Source of the DNA: Hydrogenophaga sp. SL48
GTDB lineage: Bacteria; Pseudomonadota; Gammaproteobacteria; Burkholderiales; Burkholderiaceae_C
DNA length: 64,000 nt
Assembly (NCBI RefSeq): GCF_021729865.1
Contig: NZ_CP063400.1
Span: forward strand, 4,030,001 to 4,094,000
Direction of reading: 5' to 3'
Position numbers and translations under genes: made by a program
Shown here: positions 15,295-23,784 of the stretch, piece after piece
Layout of the letters: every line of letters begins with the position of its first letter
Position numbering within the stretch: the first letter of the stretch is position 1
The notes under the pieces: generated by a model
What the model was told of the DNA's origin: nothing
What the model saw: only the letters and a program-made list of their open reading frames with translations
The model's database searches: none

Positions 15295-15375
15295 CCCCCC
15301 GCGCCGCCTGCGGCGTCACCCCCCAGGGGGCGGCACTGGCGGCCCGGCAAAGCCGGTTCCGCGGTGCCCTGGGAT
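15295..15375 (+). repeat. Dispersed 3'-end repeat, copy e
   Basis: This copy has all three palindromes, including CGCCGCCTGCGGCG and CCCGGCAAAGCCGG. It is the exception to the rule: it lies upstream of the oxyR start and no gene ends before it on the plus strand. It forms a head-to-head inverted pair with copy f only 32 bp away, so a local inverted duplication is possible. Confidence 0.7.
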
Positions 15376-15406
15376 CAACGCCTCCTCCGGCGAGAGGTGT
15401 CCTCCC

Positions 15407-15508
15407 CAAGGATGCGGTGGAACCGGCTTCGCCGGGCCACTCGCATCGCCCCCTTGAGGGGGTCGCGCGCAGCGCGGCAGGGGTGGATCTCGCCTGCGGC
15501 GCGGGGGG
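15407..15508 (-). repeat. Dispersed 3'-end repeat, copy f
   Basis: This copy begins at the recG stop codon in recG sense orientation. Its left part (GGATGCGGTGGAACCGGCTT and on to CGCATCGCCCC) is almost identical to copy g behind nagH. An extra GCGGCGCGGGG block lies near 15498-15507. Confidence 0.7.
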
Positions 15509-17608
15509 TCAGGCTTTCAGGTATTCGGCCTTGCTGCCCAGCCAGCGGGCGATGTGTTTTTCGGCGGCGGCCGGGTGCTGGGCCAGCATCTGGGCAGCGG
15601 CCTGGCGTGCCCAGTCGAGCAGGTGGCCGTCGGTGGCCAGGTCGGCGAAGCGCAGCAGCGCGGCGCCCGACTGGCGGGCACCCAGGAACTCGCCGGGGCC
15701 CCGGATCTCCAGATCACGGCGCGCGATCTCGAAACCGTCGTTCGTTTCCGCCATCGCCTTCAAACGTTCGCGCGCGGTTTCGCCGAGGCGCCCGCCTTCA
15801 GGCGGCGTGTAGAGCAGCACGCAGGCCGAAGCCGCTGCGCCGCGACCGACCCGTCCACGCAGCTGGTGCAATTGGCTCAGACCGAAACGTTCGGCGTGTT
15901 CGATCACCATGAGCGACGCGTTGGGTACGTCCACGCCGACCTCGATCACGGTGGTGGACACGAGCACGCTCATGTGGCCGCTGGTGAAGAGCGACATCAC
16001 GGCCTTCTTTTCCGCGACCGGCATGCGTGAATGCAGCAGCCCGACGAGCACGCCCTGAAGGGACTGGCTCAACTCCGCGTGCGTCTCGGTGGCGTTGGAC
16101 AGGTCCAGCGCCTCGCTCTCTTCGATCAGCGGGCAGACCCAGTAGACCTGCCGCCCTTCGGCCACCTGGGCGCGGATGCGCTGAATCACCTCGTGGCGGC
16201 GCTGGTCGGACACGACCTTGGTGACGATGGGCGTGCGACCGGGCGGCAGCTCGTCGATGGTGGAGACATCGAGGTCGGCGTAGTAGCTCATGGCGAGCGT
16301 GCGCGGGATGGGCGTGGCGCTCATCATCAGCAGGTGCGGCTCGCGCGATTGCCCGTCGTCGCCCTCGGTCATCTTGGATCTGAGTGCCAGCCGCTGCGCC
16401 ACCCCAAACCGGTGCTGCTCATCAATGATGGCCAGCGCCAGGTTCTGGAACACCACCTGGTCCTGGATCACCGCGTGCGTGCCCACCACCAGGGCGGCCT
16501 CGCCGCTGGCGATCAGGGCCAGCATCTCGGTGCGCTGCTTTTTCTTCTGGCTGCCGGTGAGCCAGGCCACGCGTTTGCCCAGGGGCGCGAGCAGCGGCTC
16601 CAGCCAGCCGATGAGCTTGGCGAAATGCTGCTCGGCCAGGATTTCGGTGGGCGCCATCAGCGCGCACTGCCAGCCCGAGTCGATGGCGATGGCCGCAGCC
16701 AGCGCGGCCACCACCGTCTTGCCCGAACCCACATCGCCCTGCAGCAGGCGGTGCATGGGCACGTGGCGCGCCAGATCGCGCGCGATCTCCTCAATCACGC
16801 GGCGCTGCGCACCGGTCAAGGCGAACGGCAACACGCCGAGCAATTGTTCATGCAGGCCGCCGGGCAACGTGCGCAAGACGGGAGCGCGCAGGGCATCGCG
16901 TTCGCGCTTGGCGGTCAGCTGCGAAAGCTGCTGCGCCAGCAGCTCCTCGGCCTTCAGGCGCTGCCAGGCCGGGTGGCTGCGGTCTTCGAGCGCGTCGAGC
17001 GACACGTCCGGCCCCGGGTGGTGCAGGTAACGCAGCGCGTCGCGCAGGGACCAGGTGCCGTGCACCACGCGCTGCAGGCTGCCCAGCAGTTCGGGCGGGA
17101 TGGTTTCGGACAGGTCGGCACGCCCCAGCCCGCTGGCCACCACCTTGCGCAGGTAGGCCTGGGGCAGCTGGGCGCTGGTGGGGTAGACGGGGGTGAGGGC
17201 ATCGGGCAGCTCGCCGCCGGCCGCGTGAAAGGCCGGGTGCATCATGGTGCGGCCCATGAAACCGCCGCGGATTTCACCCCGCACCCGCACGCGCGCGCCC
17301 ACCGCCAGCGCCTTCTGGTGCGAGGGGTAGAAGCTGAAGAAGCGCAAGGTGCAGGTGTCCGAGCCGTCGTCCAGCGTCACCAGCAGCTGGCGGCGCGGGC
17401 GCAGGGTGATCTCGCTCGCGGTGACGGTGCCCTCCACCTGCGCGGTCTGACCCTCGCGCGCATCGCTCAGGCGCACGACGCGGGTTTCGTCCTCGTAGCG
17501 CAGCGGCAGGTGCAGGGCCAGGTCGATGTCGCGCGTGAGCCCCAGTTTGTGCAGGGCTTTCTGCGGCGCAGAGAGTTCCTTGCGAGGGGCGGGCTTGGCG
17601 TCGGGCAT
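15509..17608 (-). CDS. recG: ATP-dependent DNA helicase RecG
   Basis: This 699-residue helicase remodels stalled replication forks and Holliday junctions. The N-terminal wedge/OB domain is followed by helicase motif I GDVGSGKTVVAALAAA, a DEQHRFGVAQR box (motif II), motif III MSATPIPRTLAM, and motif VI QLRGRVGRG. Length fits the family. Divergent from queA across a 79 bp gap. Confidence 0.96.
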   Translation of the reverse strand: MPDAKPAPRKELSAPQKALHKLGLTRDIDLALHLPLRYEDETRVVRLSDAREGQTAQVEGTVTASEITLRPRRQLLVTLDDGSDTCTLRFFSFYPSHQKALAVGARVRVRGEIRGGFMGRTMMHPAFHAAGGELPDALTPVYPTSAQLPQAYLRKVVASGLGRADLSETIPPELLGSLQRVVHGTWSLRDALRYLHHPGPDVSLDALEDRSHPAWQRLKAEELLAQQLSQLTAKRERDALRAPVLRTLPGGLHEQLLGVLPFALTGAQRRVIEEIARDLARHVPMHRLLQGDVGSGKTVVAALAAAIAIDSGWQCALMAPTEILAEQHFAKLIGWLEPLLAPLGKRVAWLTGSQKKKQRTEMLALIASGEAALVVGTHAVIQDQVVFQNLALAIIDEQHRFGVAQRLALRSKMTEGDDGQSREPHLLMMSATPIPRTLAMSYYADLDVSTIDELPPGRTPIVTKVVSDQRRHEVIQRIRAQVAEGRQVYWVCPLIEESEALDLSNATETHAELSQSLQGVLVGLLHSRMPVAEKKAVMSLFTSGHMSVLVSTTVIEVGVDVPNASLMVIEHAERFGLSQLHQLRGRVGRGAAASACVLLYTPPEGGRLGETARERLKAMAETNDGFEIARRDLEIRGPGEFLGARQSGAALLRFADLATDGHLLDWARQAAAQMLAQHPAAAEKHIARWLGSKAEYLKA

Positions 17609-17687
17609 GGGACAATTCTGCCTGTAGTTTTATCCACCCCTCTCCCTACTTTCACTTGGAACGGGCCTCGTCCGGCCCTCAAGCAGC

Positions 17688-18794
17688 ATGTCTCACTCTG
17701 CCCCCCTGTCGGCTCACGAATTCACCGTCGCCGACTTCGATTTCGCCCTGCCCAACGAACTGATCGCCCAGCACCCCGCCGCCGAACGCAGCGCCTCGCG
17801 CCTGCTCGACGGCACCGGGCCACAACCGGTGGACCGCATCTTCCGCGAGCTGCCGGGCCTGCTGCGCAGCGGCGACCTGCTGGTGTTCAACGACACTCAG
17901 GTGGTCAAGGCCCGGCTGTTTGGCGAGAAAGCCAGCGGCGGCAAGTTCGAGGTCCTGATCGAGCGCGTGCTGCTGCCGCACGAGGCGCTGGACGGCTCGG
18001 GGCAGGAGGTGGTGGCCCACATCCGCGTGAGCAAGAAGCCGCAGCCGGGCGGCCTGCTGCACCTGGCGGGCGGGCTGAAAAGCGGCGGGTTCGATGCGGT
18101 GTTCCTAGGGCGCTGGCCCGATCAACAGGGGCAGCTGTTCCGCCTGCGCCTGCAGGGCCCGGCGAGCGAAACACCTTACGAGCTGATGGCACGCCACGGC
18201 CACGTGCCGCTGCCGCCCTACATCACACACACGGACGACGCCGACGACGAGCGCCGCTACCAGACCGTGTTCGCGCGCGTGCCCGGCGCCGTGGCCGCGC
18301 CCACCGCTGCGCTGCACTTTGACGAAGGCGTGCTGGCCGCGCTGGAAGCACGCGGCGTTCAGCGCGCGAACGTGACGCTGCACGTGGGCGCGGGCACCTT
18401 CGCGCCGATGAAGACCGAGCGCATCGAAGAACACGTGATGCACCACGAGCGCTATGCGATCCCACCCGAAACCATCCAGGCGATTGCCGACTGCCGCGCG
18501 CGCGGCGGCCGCGTGGTGGCGGTGGGCACGACCAGCGTGCGCACGCTGGAGAGCTGGGCGCGCAGCGGCGAGACACAGGGCGACACCAACATCTTCATCA
18601 CCCCGGGTTTTAAGTTCCAGGTGGTGGACGTGCTGGTGACCAACTTCCACCTGCCCAAAAGCACGCTGATGATGCTGGTCAGCGCCTTCGCCGGCCACGA
18701 CCACGTGATGGCGCTGTACCGCCACGCGGTGGCGCAGGGCTACCGCTTCTTCAGCTACGGGGATGCGATGCTGCTGGAGCGGCGTCGAGCCTGA
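17688..18794 (+). CDS. queA: S-adenosylmethionine:tRNA ribosyltransferase-isomerase
   Basis: This 368-residue enzyme transfers and isomerises the ribosyl group of AdoMet onto preQ1-tRNA to give epoxyqueuosine. Landmarks are [21 protein letters not shown] at the start, [17 protein letters not shown], and the C-terminal [18 protein letters not shown]. It is usually followed by tgt. Here an unrelated hypothetical gene follows, so the queuosine genes are split. Confidence 0.96.
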   Translation: MSHSAPLSAHEFTVADFDFALPNELIAQHPAAERSASRLLDGTGPQPVDRIFRELPGLLRSGDLLVFNDTQVVKARLFGEKASGGKFEVLIERVLLPHEALDGSGQEVVAHIRVSKKPQPGGLLHLAGGLKSGGFDAVFLGRWPDQQGQLFRLRLQGPASETPYELMARHGHVPLPPYITHTDDADDERRYQTVFARVPGAVAAPTAALHFDEGVLAALEARGVQRANVTLHVGAGTFAPMKTERIEEHVMHHERYAIPPETIQAIADCRARGGRVVAVGTTSVRTLESWARSGETQGDTNIFITPGFKFQVVDVLVTNFHLPKSTLMMLVSAFAGHDHVMALYRHAVAQGYRFFSYGDAMLLERRRA

Positions 18795-18915
18795 CGACAG
18801 GGCCTCAAACGATTCCGTTTCAACGCTGCGCAGACATAGAATCGATTTGAGCGCCCGCCCTCCACCAACGCACTGTCCCTTCCATCCGAGCATTTCATCC
18901 GTGACTTGACTCTCC

Positions 18916-19923
18916 ATGTTCAGCTCCGCAACGCCGTCAAGGATCGTGCTTTGTCTGACATCCGGCGTGCGCAGAGTTGCTGGCTGCTTGGTGACGCTCG
19001 TTGTGTTGTTGTGGCCCATGGCCACGCGGGCCGACCTCGCGCAGTGGTCGTACCTGACGTTCCCGTTCGCCCAGGCGCTGAACGTGAACGCGGTGTATGA
19101 GGTGACGCACAGCCCACCGGAGCGCCTGCTCGAGACCATCCACCGCTGGGGGGGCGACGTCAGGCTGGTACGCAGCGAGGCATCCGTCCTGCCCGTGAAT
19201 CCGCTGCTGGCGGGACTGCCGATGGCAGCGCCGGAACTGCTCCGGCAGGCGGGTTTTCTCGAATCCTACGAAGGCCAGGTGCTTCACGGGAGCTCAAGTT
19301 TTTGTGAGGCGGGTCGCAGCTTGATCCTTATCCGAGACACCGCGCAAAGCTACACGCTGATTCACGAATTCGTGCAGTCACTCCTGCGCCCCGTGTGTGC
19401 CGCAGAGCCTGATGACCTGCTGGAGACCCGCTTTGGCACCGCCTTCAGGCGGCTCGTGATCTACCAGCGCCGTCTCTATGACGACCCCTACCGGCTGCTG
19501 AATCCCCTGTGGCGCAGGGACATCCTCACAGCCCAGGCCGACGTCGCCAAGGACCTCTTCGACCGGATCCGGATCGGTCAAAGCCAGGAAGCCATTGTCG
19601 AGAAGTTGCTCAGTCTCTACATCGACGAGCGCAGCCCTTTTTTCGATGCAGTCCGCCGCACGCAAGGGTTGCACTATGGCGAGATCATGATCAACAACGC
19701 CATCGACATCTGCGAGGTGCTGGACGGGTCAGCGGTCTTCGTCGACGAGTCTGTTCGCAACCTGCGCCAGTCGATGCGCGATGGTCATATCCAGCCGGGC
19801 GATGGCGTGGCATTGACCGACGACGACGAGGCCATCGTTGTCGGCGCTGTCTGGGAAGTTCAGACCCATCTGGCGGTCGTGCGCGCCGAACTGGAGGTGC
19901 TCAAGCGGTTCTATCGCCGGTGA
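18916..19923 (+). CDS. Hypothetical exported protein
   Basis: This 335-residue protein has a hydrophobic signal-like segment, CLVTLVVLLWPMATRA, at about residues 24-39, followed by a probable signal peptidase I site. The remaining soluble domain, about 295 residues, contains a short LIHEFVQSL stretch. The full HExxH metalloprotease signature is absent. A large mixed helical region follows. No family was recognised. It lies 121 bp after queA, and the next gene downstream is convergent. Confidence 0.72.
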   Translation: MFSSATPSRIVLCLTSGVRRVAGCLVTLVVLLWPMATRADLAQWSYLTFPFAQALNVNAVYEVTHSPPERLLETIHRWGGDVRLVRSEASVLPVNPLLAGLPMAAPELLRQAGFLESYEGQVLHGSSSFCEAGRSLILIRDTAQSYTLIHEFVQSLLRPVCAAEPDDLLETRFGTAFRRLVIYQRRLYDDPYRLLNPLWRRDILTAQADVAKDLFDRIRIGQSQEAIVEKLLSLYIDERSPFFDAVRRTQGLHYGEIMINNAIDICEVLDGSAVFVDESVRNLRQSMRDGHIQPGDGVALTDDDEAIVVGAVWEVQTHLAVVRAELEVLKRFYRR

Positions 19924-20022
19924 CGGCGAAGACCCTTGCTTCTGGCCAGCATCCATCCCGGGTGAGCGCCCCGCAGCGCTATGCCAGGCTTTGCTAGGGG
20001 CGGGCAGTGCGGCAGAGCGCCG

Positions 20023-20334
20023 TCATCCCAGATCCAGCCAGACCCGTCCACCCTCGACCTTCACCGGCCAGACCTTGATGGCCTCTTTGCAGGGTGCGAA
20101 CGTTGGCGCACCGCTGCGCAGATCGAAGCGGCCTTGGTGAAATGGGCACTCGATCTCGTGCCCTTCCACAAAGCCGTCGCACAGCCGGGCGTTGCCGTGG
20201 GTGCAGAGGTTGTCCGTGGCAAACACCTCACCGTCCACCGCGAACAGCGCGATGTCACGCCCGCCCGGCGCCACCGGAATGCCCGCGCCTTCAAACAGAT
20301 CGGCCTCGGCGGCCACGTCGGTCCAGTTGCTCAT
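20023..20334 (-). CDS. nagAb: Rieske [2Fe-2S] ferredoxin of the salicylate 5-hydroxylase system
   Basis: This 103-residue ferredoxin has the Rieske ligands CTHG and CPFHQGRFD separated by the usual spacing. The start at 20334 gives MSNWTDVAAEADLFEGAG, as in dioxygenase ferredoxins of the NahAb/NagAb type. It should deliver electrons to the NagG oxygenase. It lies 135 bp downstream of nagH, with a dispersed repeat in between. No ferredoxin reductase gene is nearby. The symbol is by analogy with the nag operon. Confidence 0.85.
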   Translation of the reverse strand: MSNWTDVAAEADLFEGAGIPVAPGGRDIALFAVDGEVFATDNLCTHGNARLCDGFVEGHEIECPFHQGRFDLRSGAPTFAPCKEAIKVWPVKVEGGRVWLDLG

Positions 20335-20384
20335 GAAATCTGCTCCTTTGTTTTGACCATGTCTCCGGCGCGAAACGCCCGAGC

Positions 20385-20463
20385 CAAGGATGCGGTGGAA
20401 CCGGCTTCGCCGGGCCACTCGCATCGCCCCCTCAAGGGGGTGACGCCGCAGGCGGCGCGGGGG
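20385..20463 (-). repeat. Dispersed 3'-end repeat, copy g
   Basis: This sense-oriented copy follows the nagH stop codon within about 7 bp, between nagH and the ferredoxin gene. It contains CCGGCTTCGCCGG, CCCCCTCAAGGGGG and CGCCGCAGGCGGCG, three near-perfect palindromes in a row. It interrupts what is otherwise a compact operon. Confidence 0.75.
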
Positions 20464-20469
20464 TGATTC

Positions 20470-20961
20470 CTACACCGGATAGATGATCGAATTGGGGATC
20501 ATTTCGCTGTCGTAGACGCAGTGACGTTGAGCGAACTTGAACCCTTGAGCTGTGTTCACCACGACATCGAGGTAGCGGCCCACGTTGAACACGCTGCTCG
20601 CGCCATCCAGCTTGGTGCGGAACACGGCGTAGTTCGCTTCGCAATGCCAGCGACCCTGCGCGTCCACCTCGCGCACCACCGGCGCGCCGACCACGTGGCG
20701 CTGGTAATACGGGTCGTGGAACAGGGTTTCCTTGATGCCATACACCCGGTCGCGCAGCATGGCCTGGCTGTCGAACGCCAGCGTGGACAAAGGAAAGCCG
20801 CGCTCATGGTTCTCGCGCGGTTGCAGCTTGTAGATGCCGTCGGTGGTGAAGAAGTCGGGCCAGAGTTCCCACTGGCCGCTGTCCACGGCAGCCGCGTAGT
20901 CGCTGTAGAGCTGCTGCAGCGCCTGCCAGGTGTCGAAGTTCACTTTGACCAGCGCGCTCAT
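20470..20961 (-). CDS. nagH: Salicylate 5-hydroxylase, small oxygenase subunit
   Basis: This 163-residue protein is of the ring-hydroxylating dioxygenase beta-subunit family (cystatin-like fold). The segments YYQRHVVG and [11 protein letters not shown] and the ending NSIIYPV resemble NagH of Ralstonia sp. U2. The start at 20961 is set by a strong AGGAGG sequence 6-7 bp upstream and by a 4 bp ATGA overlap with nagG. The beta subunit has a structural role in the alpha-beta hexamer. Confidence 0.88.
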   Translation of the reverse strand: MSALVKVNFDTWQALQQLYSDYAAAVDSGQWELWPDFFTTDGIYKLQPRENHERGFPLSTLAFDSQAMLRDRVYGIKETLFHDPYYQRHVVGAPVVREVDAQGRWHCEANYAVFRTKLDGASSVFNVGRYLDVVVNTAQGFKFAQRHCVYDSEMIPNSIIYPV

Positions 20962-22346
20962 GCGACACCTCCTTCGGACGGGGAACCCTCCCGCCGGGCC
21001 GCCCCAAGGGAGGGTGACGCCCCCTCGGAGGGCAGTGAGCCACACGCAGTGGGCGAACGTGGGGGCTCGGGACGTTCCATCACTTTCCGCCAGTATTCGT
21101 ACATGCCGCGGATCAGGGTCTCCGTCACCATGTGATCGGTCTCACCGACCTCGCGCCCGCCCAGCTCGGCCAGGGTGCGGTGCTGCGGCTTGCTCTCGAA
21201 AGCCTGCTGCGAGAACTCGATCACCTCGCCGTCGTCGGCGCTCACGAAACCGGCGGGGCCGAACAGGTTGGCCTGGCGCAGGCGGCGCTCGGTCATCTCG
21301 GGCGTGTCGTCCTCGAAGCCGAAGTGTGTCCAGACGAAGTCGAAGGCGCCGTGGCCGTCGGGCTGGATGTGGCGCGTGCTCACGCTGTTGACCTGCTGTT
21401 GGAAGATGACGCTGGGAAACAGCGTGGTCATCACCGCCGTCGGCATCTGCTCGCCCAGTTGCCACCACGGCTCGGGCACGATGTCCAGGAAACGCGGGTC
21501 TTCGAGCTGCATGCTTTCCTTGAAGCTCGACACCTGCGTCACCTGCGAGGCCTGGCCGCTGGCCTGGCCCATGCTGCCGCGCGTGGACACCATGGCGGCG
21601 TGACGGTGGTGCGCGTCCATGCGCAGCTCGCTCTTGTTGTCGGCGCGCCAGAGCCCGAAGGTGACGAACCAGGTGTGCAGCAGACCGGGGTGGTAGGGGT
21701 CCTTGATGTTCTCCTGCATCAGCTTCCAGTTGCCCGGTATGCGCTGGCGGTTGTAGCCCAGGATCGTGAGCTGGCGGCCGTTGAACAGGCGGTCGAAGTA
21801 CCGCAGGATGGTCGGCCCCATGTAGTCTTCGAGCGACTCCACGTCGTGGTCGAACGACGCGAACACCACGCCGCCGCGCACCGCCACCTTCAGCTTGGTG
21901 AGCGCGTGGTCCTTGGGGTTGAAGTCGGCCGGCATGCCGCCGTTGACCTTGCCGTCCTGCCGCACGCCGCGCCGGAACGGCACGCCCTGCAGGTCGCCGT
22001 TGGAGGCGTAGCTCCACTGGTGGTAGGGGCAGACGAATTCGGTCTGGTTGCCGTGGCGCTTGCGGCAGAAGCGCATGCCACGGTGGGCGCAGAGGTTCTC
22101 CACCACATGGATCTGGCCGTCGGCCGCGCGGGTCATGATGACCGAGCGCTCGCCGACCACGGTGCGCTTGAAGTCGCCGGCGTTGGGGATCTCGGCCTCC
22201 AGGCCCACGTAACACCAGTGGCCTTGGTAGAAGAAGCGATCGAGTTCGCGCTGGTGGCGCTGTTCATCGGTGTAGACGGCGAAGGGGATGCGGCTGGTGC
22301 CGCCGCCTTCCCAATGCAGGACGTCCGGCTGGGCTTCGGTGGTCAT
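20958..22346 (-). CDS. nagG: Salicylate 5-hydroxylase, large Rieske oxygenase subunit
   Basis: This 462-residue alpha subunit has Rieske ligands in CAHRGMRFC and CPYHQWSY. The mononuclear iron segment is [12 protein letters not shown]. Long stretches such as [19 protein letters not shown] and [19 protein letters not shown] closely resemble NagG, which converts salicylate to gentisate. The start at 22346 gives [20 protein letters not shown]; longer in-frame starts lie inside the divergent regulator. After YWRKVMERP the protein carries an unusual Ser/Pro/Gly-rich tail of about 35 residues encoded by repeat-like GC-rich DNA (about 20970-21075). Confidence 0.92.
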   Translation of the reverse strand: MTTEAQPDVLHWEGGGTSRIPFAVYTDEQRHQRELDRFFYQGHWCYVGLEAEIPNAGDFKRTVVGERSVIMTRAADGQIHVVENLCAHRGMRFCRKRHGNQTEFVCPYHQWSYASNGDLQGVPFRRGVRQDGKVNGGMPADFNPKDHALTKLKVAVRGGVVFASFDHDVESLEDYMGPTILRYFDRLFNGRQLTILGYNRQRIPGNWKLMQENIKDPYHPGLLHTWFVTFGLWRADNKSELRMDAHHRHAAMVSTRGSMGQASGQASQVTQVSSFKESMQLEDPRFLDIVPEPWWQLGEQMPTAVMTTLFPSVIFQQQVNSVSTRHIQPDGHGAFDFVWTHFGFEDDTPEMTERRLRQANLFGPAGFVSADDGEVIEFSQQAFESKPQHRTLAELGGREVGETDHMVTETLIRGMYEYWRKVMERPEPPRSPTACGSLPSEGASPSLGAARREGSPSEGGVA

Positions 22347-22428
22347 GTTGTCTCCGGTTCTGGGGGATGCCGGCGCCGATGATGGCGAAGCCACCGCCAT
22401 CCGGCAATGGAATCCGGGTGATACGCGG

Positions 22429-22445
22429 TATTCACCAGTGAAATA
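22429..22445. promoter_or_regulatory. Putative LysR operator in the nagG/regulator divergent region
   Basis: TATTCACCAGTGAAATA contains the inverted repeat TTCAC-CA-GTGAA, with a T-N11-A-type core expected for LysR proteins. It abuts the first possible start codon of the regulator and lies about 85 bp upstream of nagG, suiting autorepression plus activation of the hydroxylase genes. It only partly resembles the published NahR/NagR box. Confidence 0.45.
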
Positions 22446-22454
22446 ATGGCCCCC

Positions 22455-23393
22455 ATGGAACTGGCCCAACTGGATCTCAACCTGCTCGTCGTGTTTCAGC
22501 AACTGCTGCGCGAACGGCGCGTCTCGCGCGTGGCCGTCACGCTGGGCCTGAGCCAGCCGGCGGTGAGCAACGCGCTGCGCCGCCTGCGCGGCCTCTTGGA
22601 CGACGAGCTGTTCCTGCGCACGCCCGCCGGCATGGAACCCACGCCCTATGCGCAGCAGCTCGCCGGGCCGGTGGCGCAGGCGCTGGACACGCTGCGCGAC
22701 GCGCTCAACGTGCGAGCCTCGTTCGACCCGGCCACCAGCTCGCGCTGCTTCAGCCTGGCCATGACCGACGTGGGCGAGACCTATTTCCTGCCGGTGCTGA
22801 TGGGCGCCTTGTCGCAGCAGGCGCCGGGGGTCACGCTGCGTTGCGTGCCCGTGGCCGACGCCACCCTGCGCGACGACATGGCGGCCGGCCGGGTGGACTT
22901 GGCCCTGGGCTCGCTGCCCCAGCTGCAGGCGGGTTTTTTCCAGCAGGCGCTGTTTCGCCAGCGCTACGTGGCGCTGATGCGCGAAGGCCACCCGCTGGCC
23001 GCGCGCGGCACCATCACGGCCGCGGCCTACCGCCAGGCCGCCCATGTGCGTGTGGTCTCCACCGGCACCGGCCATGGCCAGGTGGAGGCCGCGCTGGACC
23101 GGCTGGGCATCGCGCGCAGCGTCCAGCTCACCCTGCCGCACTACGTGGCGCTCGGCCATGTGCTGGGCAGCACCGACCTGCTGGCCACCGTGCCCGAGCG
23201 CTTCGCCGAGCGGGCCTGCGAGCCCTTCGGCCTGGTCGCCCGCCCGCTCACGCTCAAGCTGCCGAGCAGCACCATCGCCCAGCTCTGGCACGCCCACCTG
23301 CACCGCGACCCCGGCCACCAGTGGCTGCGCGGCCTGGTGGCGCGGCGCTTTGGCACGGCGGACGCAGGCGCCGCCGGCACCCCCGGCAGGTAG
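22455..23393 (+). CDS. nagR: LysR-family regulator, NagR/NahR-like
   Basis: This protein of about 312 residues resembles NagR/NahR/DntR, the salicylate-responsive activators. MELAQLDLNLLVVFQQLL corresponds to their MELRDLDLNLLVVF start. GLSQPAVSNALRRLRGLL is the DNA-recognition helix, and MEPTPYAQQLAGPV and TGTGHGQVEAALDRLGI match conserved family segments. The start at 22455 is preferred over 22446 because it aligns with NagR. It is transcribed divergently from nagG. Salicylate as inducer is inferred from family and context. Confidence 0.87.
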   Translation: MELAQLDLNLLVVFQQLLRERRVSRVAVTLGLSQPAVSNALRRLRGLLDDELFLRTPAGMEPTPYAQQLAGPVAQALDTLRDALNVRASFDPATSSRCFSLAMTDVGETYFLPVLMGALSQQAPGVTLRCVPVADATLRDDMAAGRVDLALGSLPQLQAGFFQQALFRQRYVALMREGHPLAARGTITAAAYRQAAHVRVVSTGTGHGQVEAALDRLGIARSVQLTLPHYVALGHVLGSTDLLATVPERFAERACEPFGLVARPLTLKLPSSTIAQLWHAHLHRDPGHQWLRGLVARRFGTADAGAAGTPGR

Positions 23394-23602
23394 CACAGAC
23401 CTCGCGCGGCGGCGGGTCACACCGCGTCACAAAAAGGAAGACCTGCATCGGCTGGTGTCAAAACAACGCCAACGTGGCAACCCATCACCTTTGACCCCCG
23501 AATTTGAGGCTTAGGGGCAACGAACCCAGGCCCAACGCCAGGGCGCGACGGGCACAATGGCGCCTGTCCTCAACCTCCGCCGAGAGTGCCTCTGTGATTG
23601 AA

Positions 23603-23749
23603 ATGCTGTTCCGCCTGGGTGTCGCGCTGCTGCTGTCCCTGAGTCTGGCGCTGTTGCTCGCTTGGGGTTGGGATCGCTCCGACACGGCCCCGCCCCAGCA
23701 GCCCACCCCCACCAGCGCGCCGAACAGCCAGCCCGCCCCCTTGCGCTGA
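23603..23749 (+). CDS. Small single-pass membrane peptide (tentative)
   Basis: This 48-residue peptide begins MLFRLGVALLLSLSLALLLAW, one strong membrane segment, followed by a Pro/Gln/Ser-rich tail. A GTG start at 23594 is also possible. It sits between the LysR gene and the PQQ-type dehydrogenase-like gene in the same direction, with 35 bp to the next start. No family recognised. The hydrophobic run with a clear boundary is the main support. Confidence 0.4.
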   Translation: MLFRLGVALLLSLSLALLLAWGWDRSDTAPPQQPTPTSAPNSQPAPLR

Positions 23750-23784
23750 CCCCACAGCGCCAGGCCACTGCCTAGAATCGGGCG

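Noticed and set aside
15295..15508. Inverted repeats e and f taken as the ends of an insertion sequence.
   Set aside because: Only 32 bp lies between them, there is no transposase frame, and the same element is found singly at many stop codons.
18105..19139. A 344-codon minus-strand open frame across queA and the next gene.
   Set aside because: It overlaps the 3' half of queA and the signal peptide region of the following gene, and its sequence shows no family features.
22347..23420. A 358-residue N-terminal extension of the NagG oxygenase.
   Set aside because: It is antisense to the LysR regulator and lacks any domain. The NagG-like start is at 22346.
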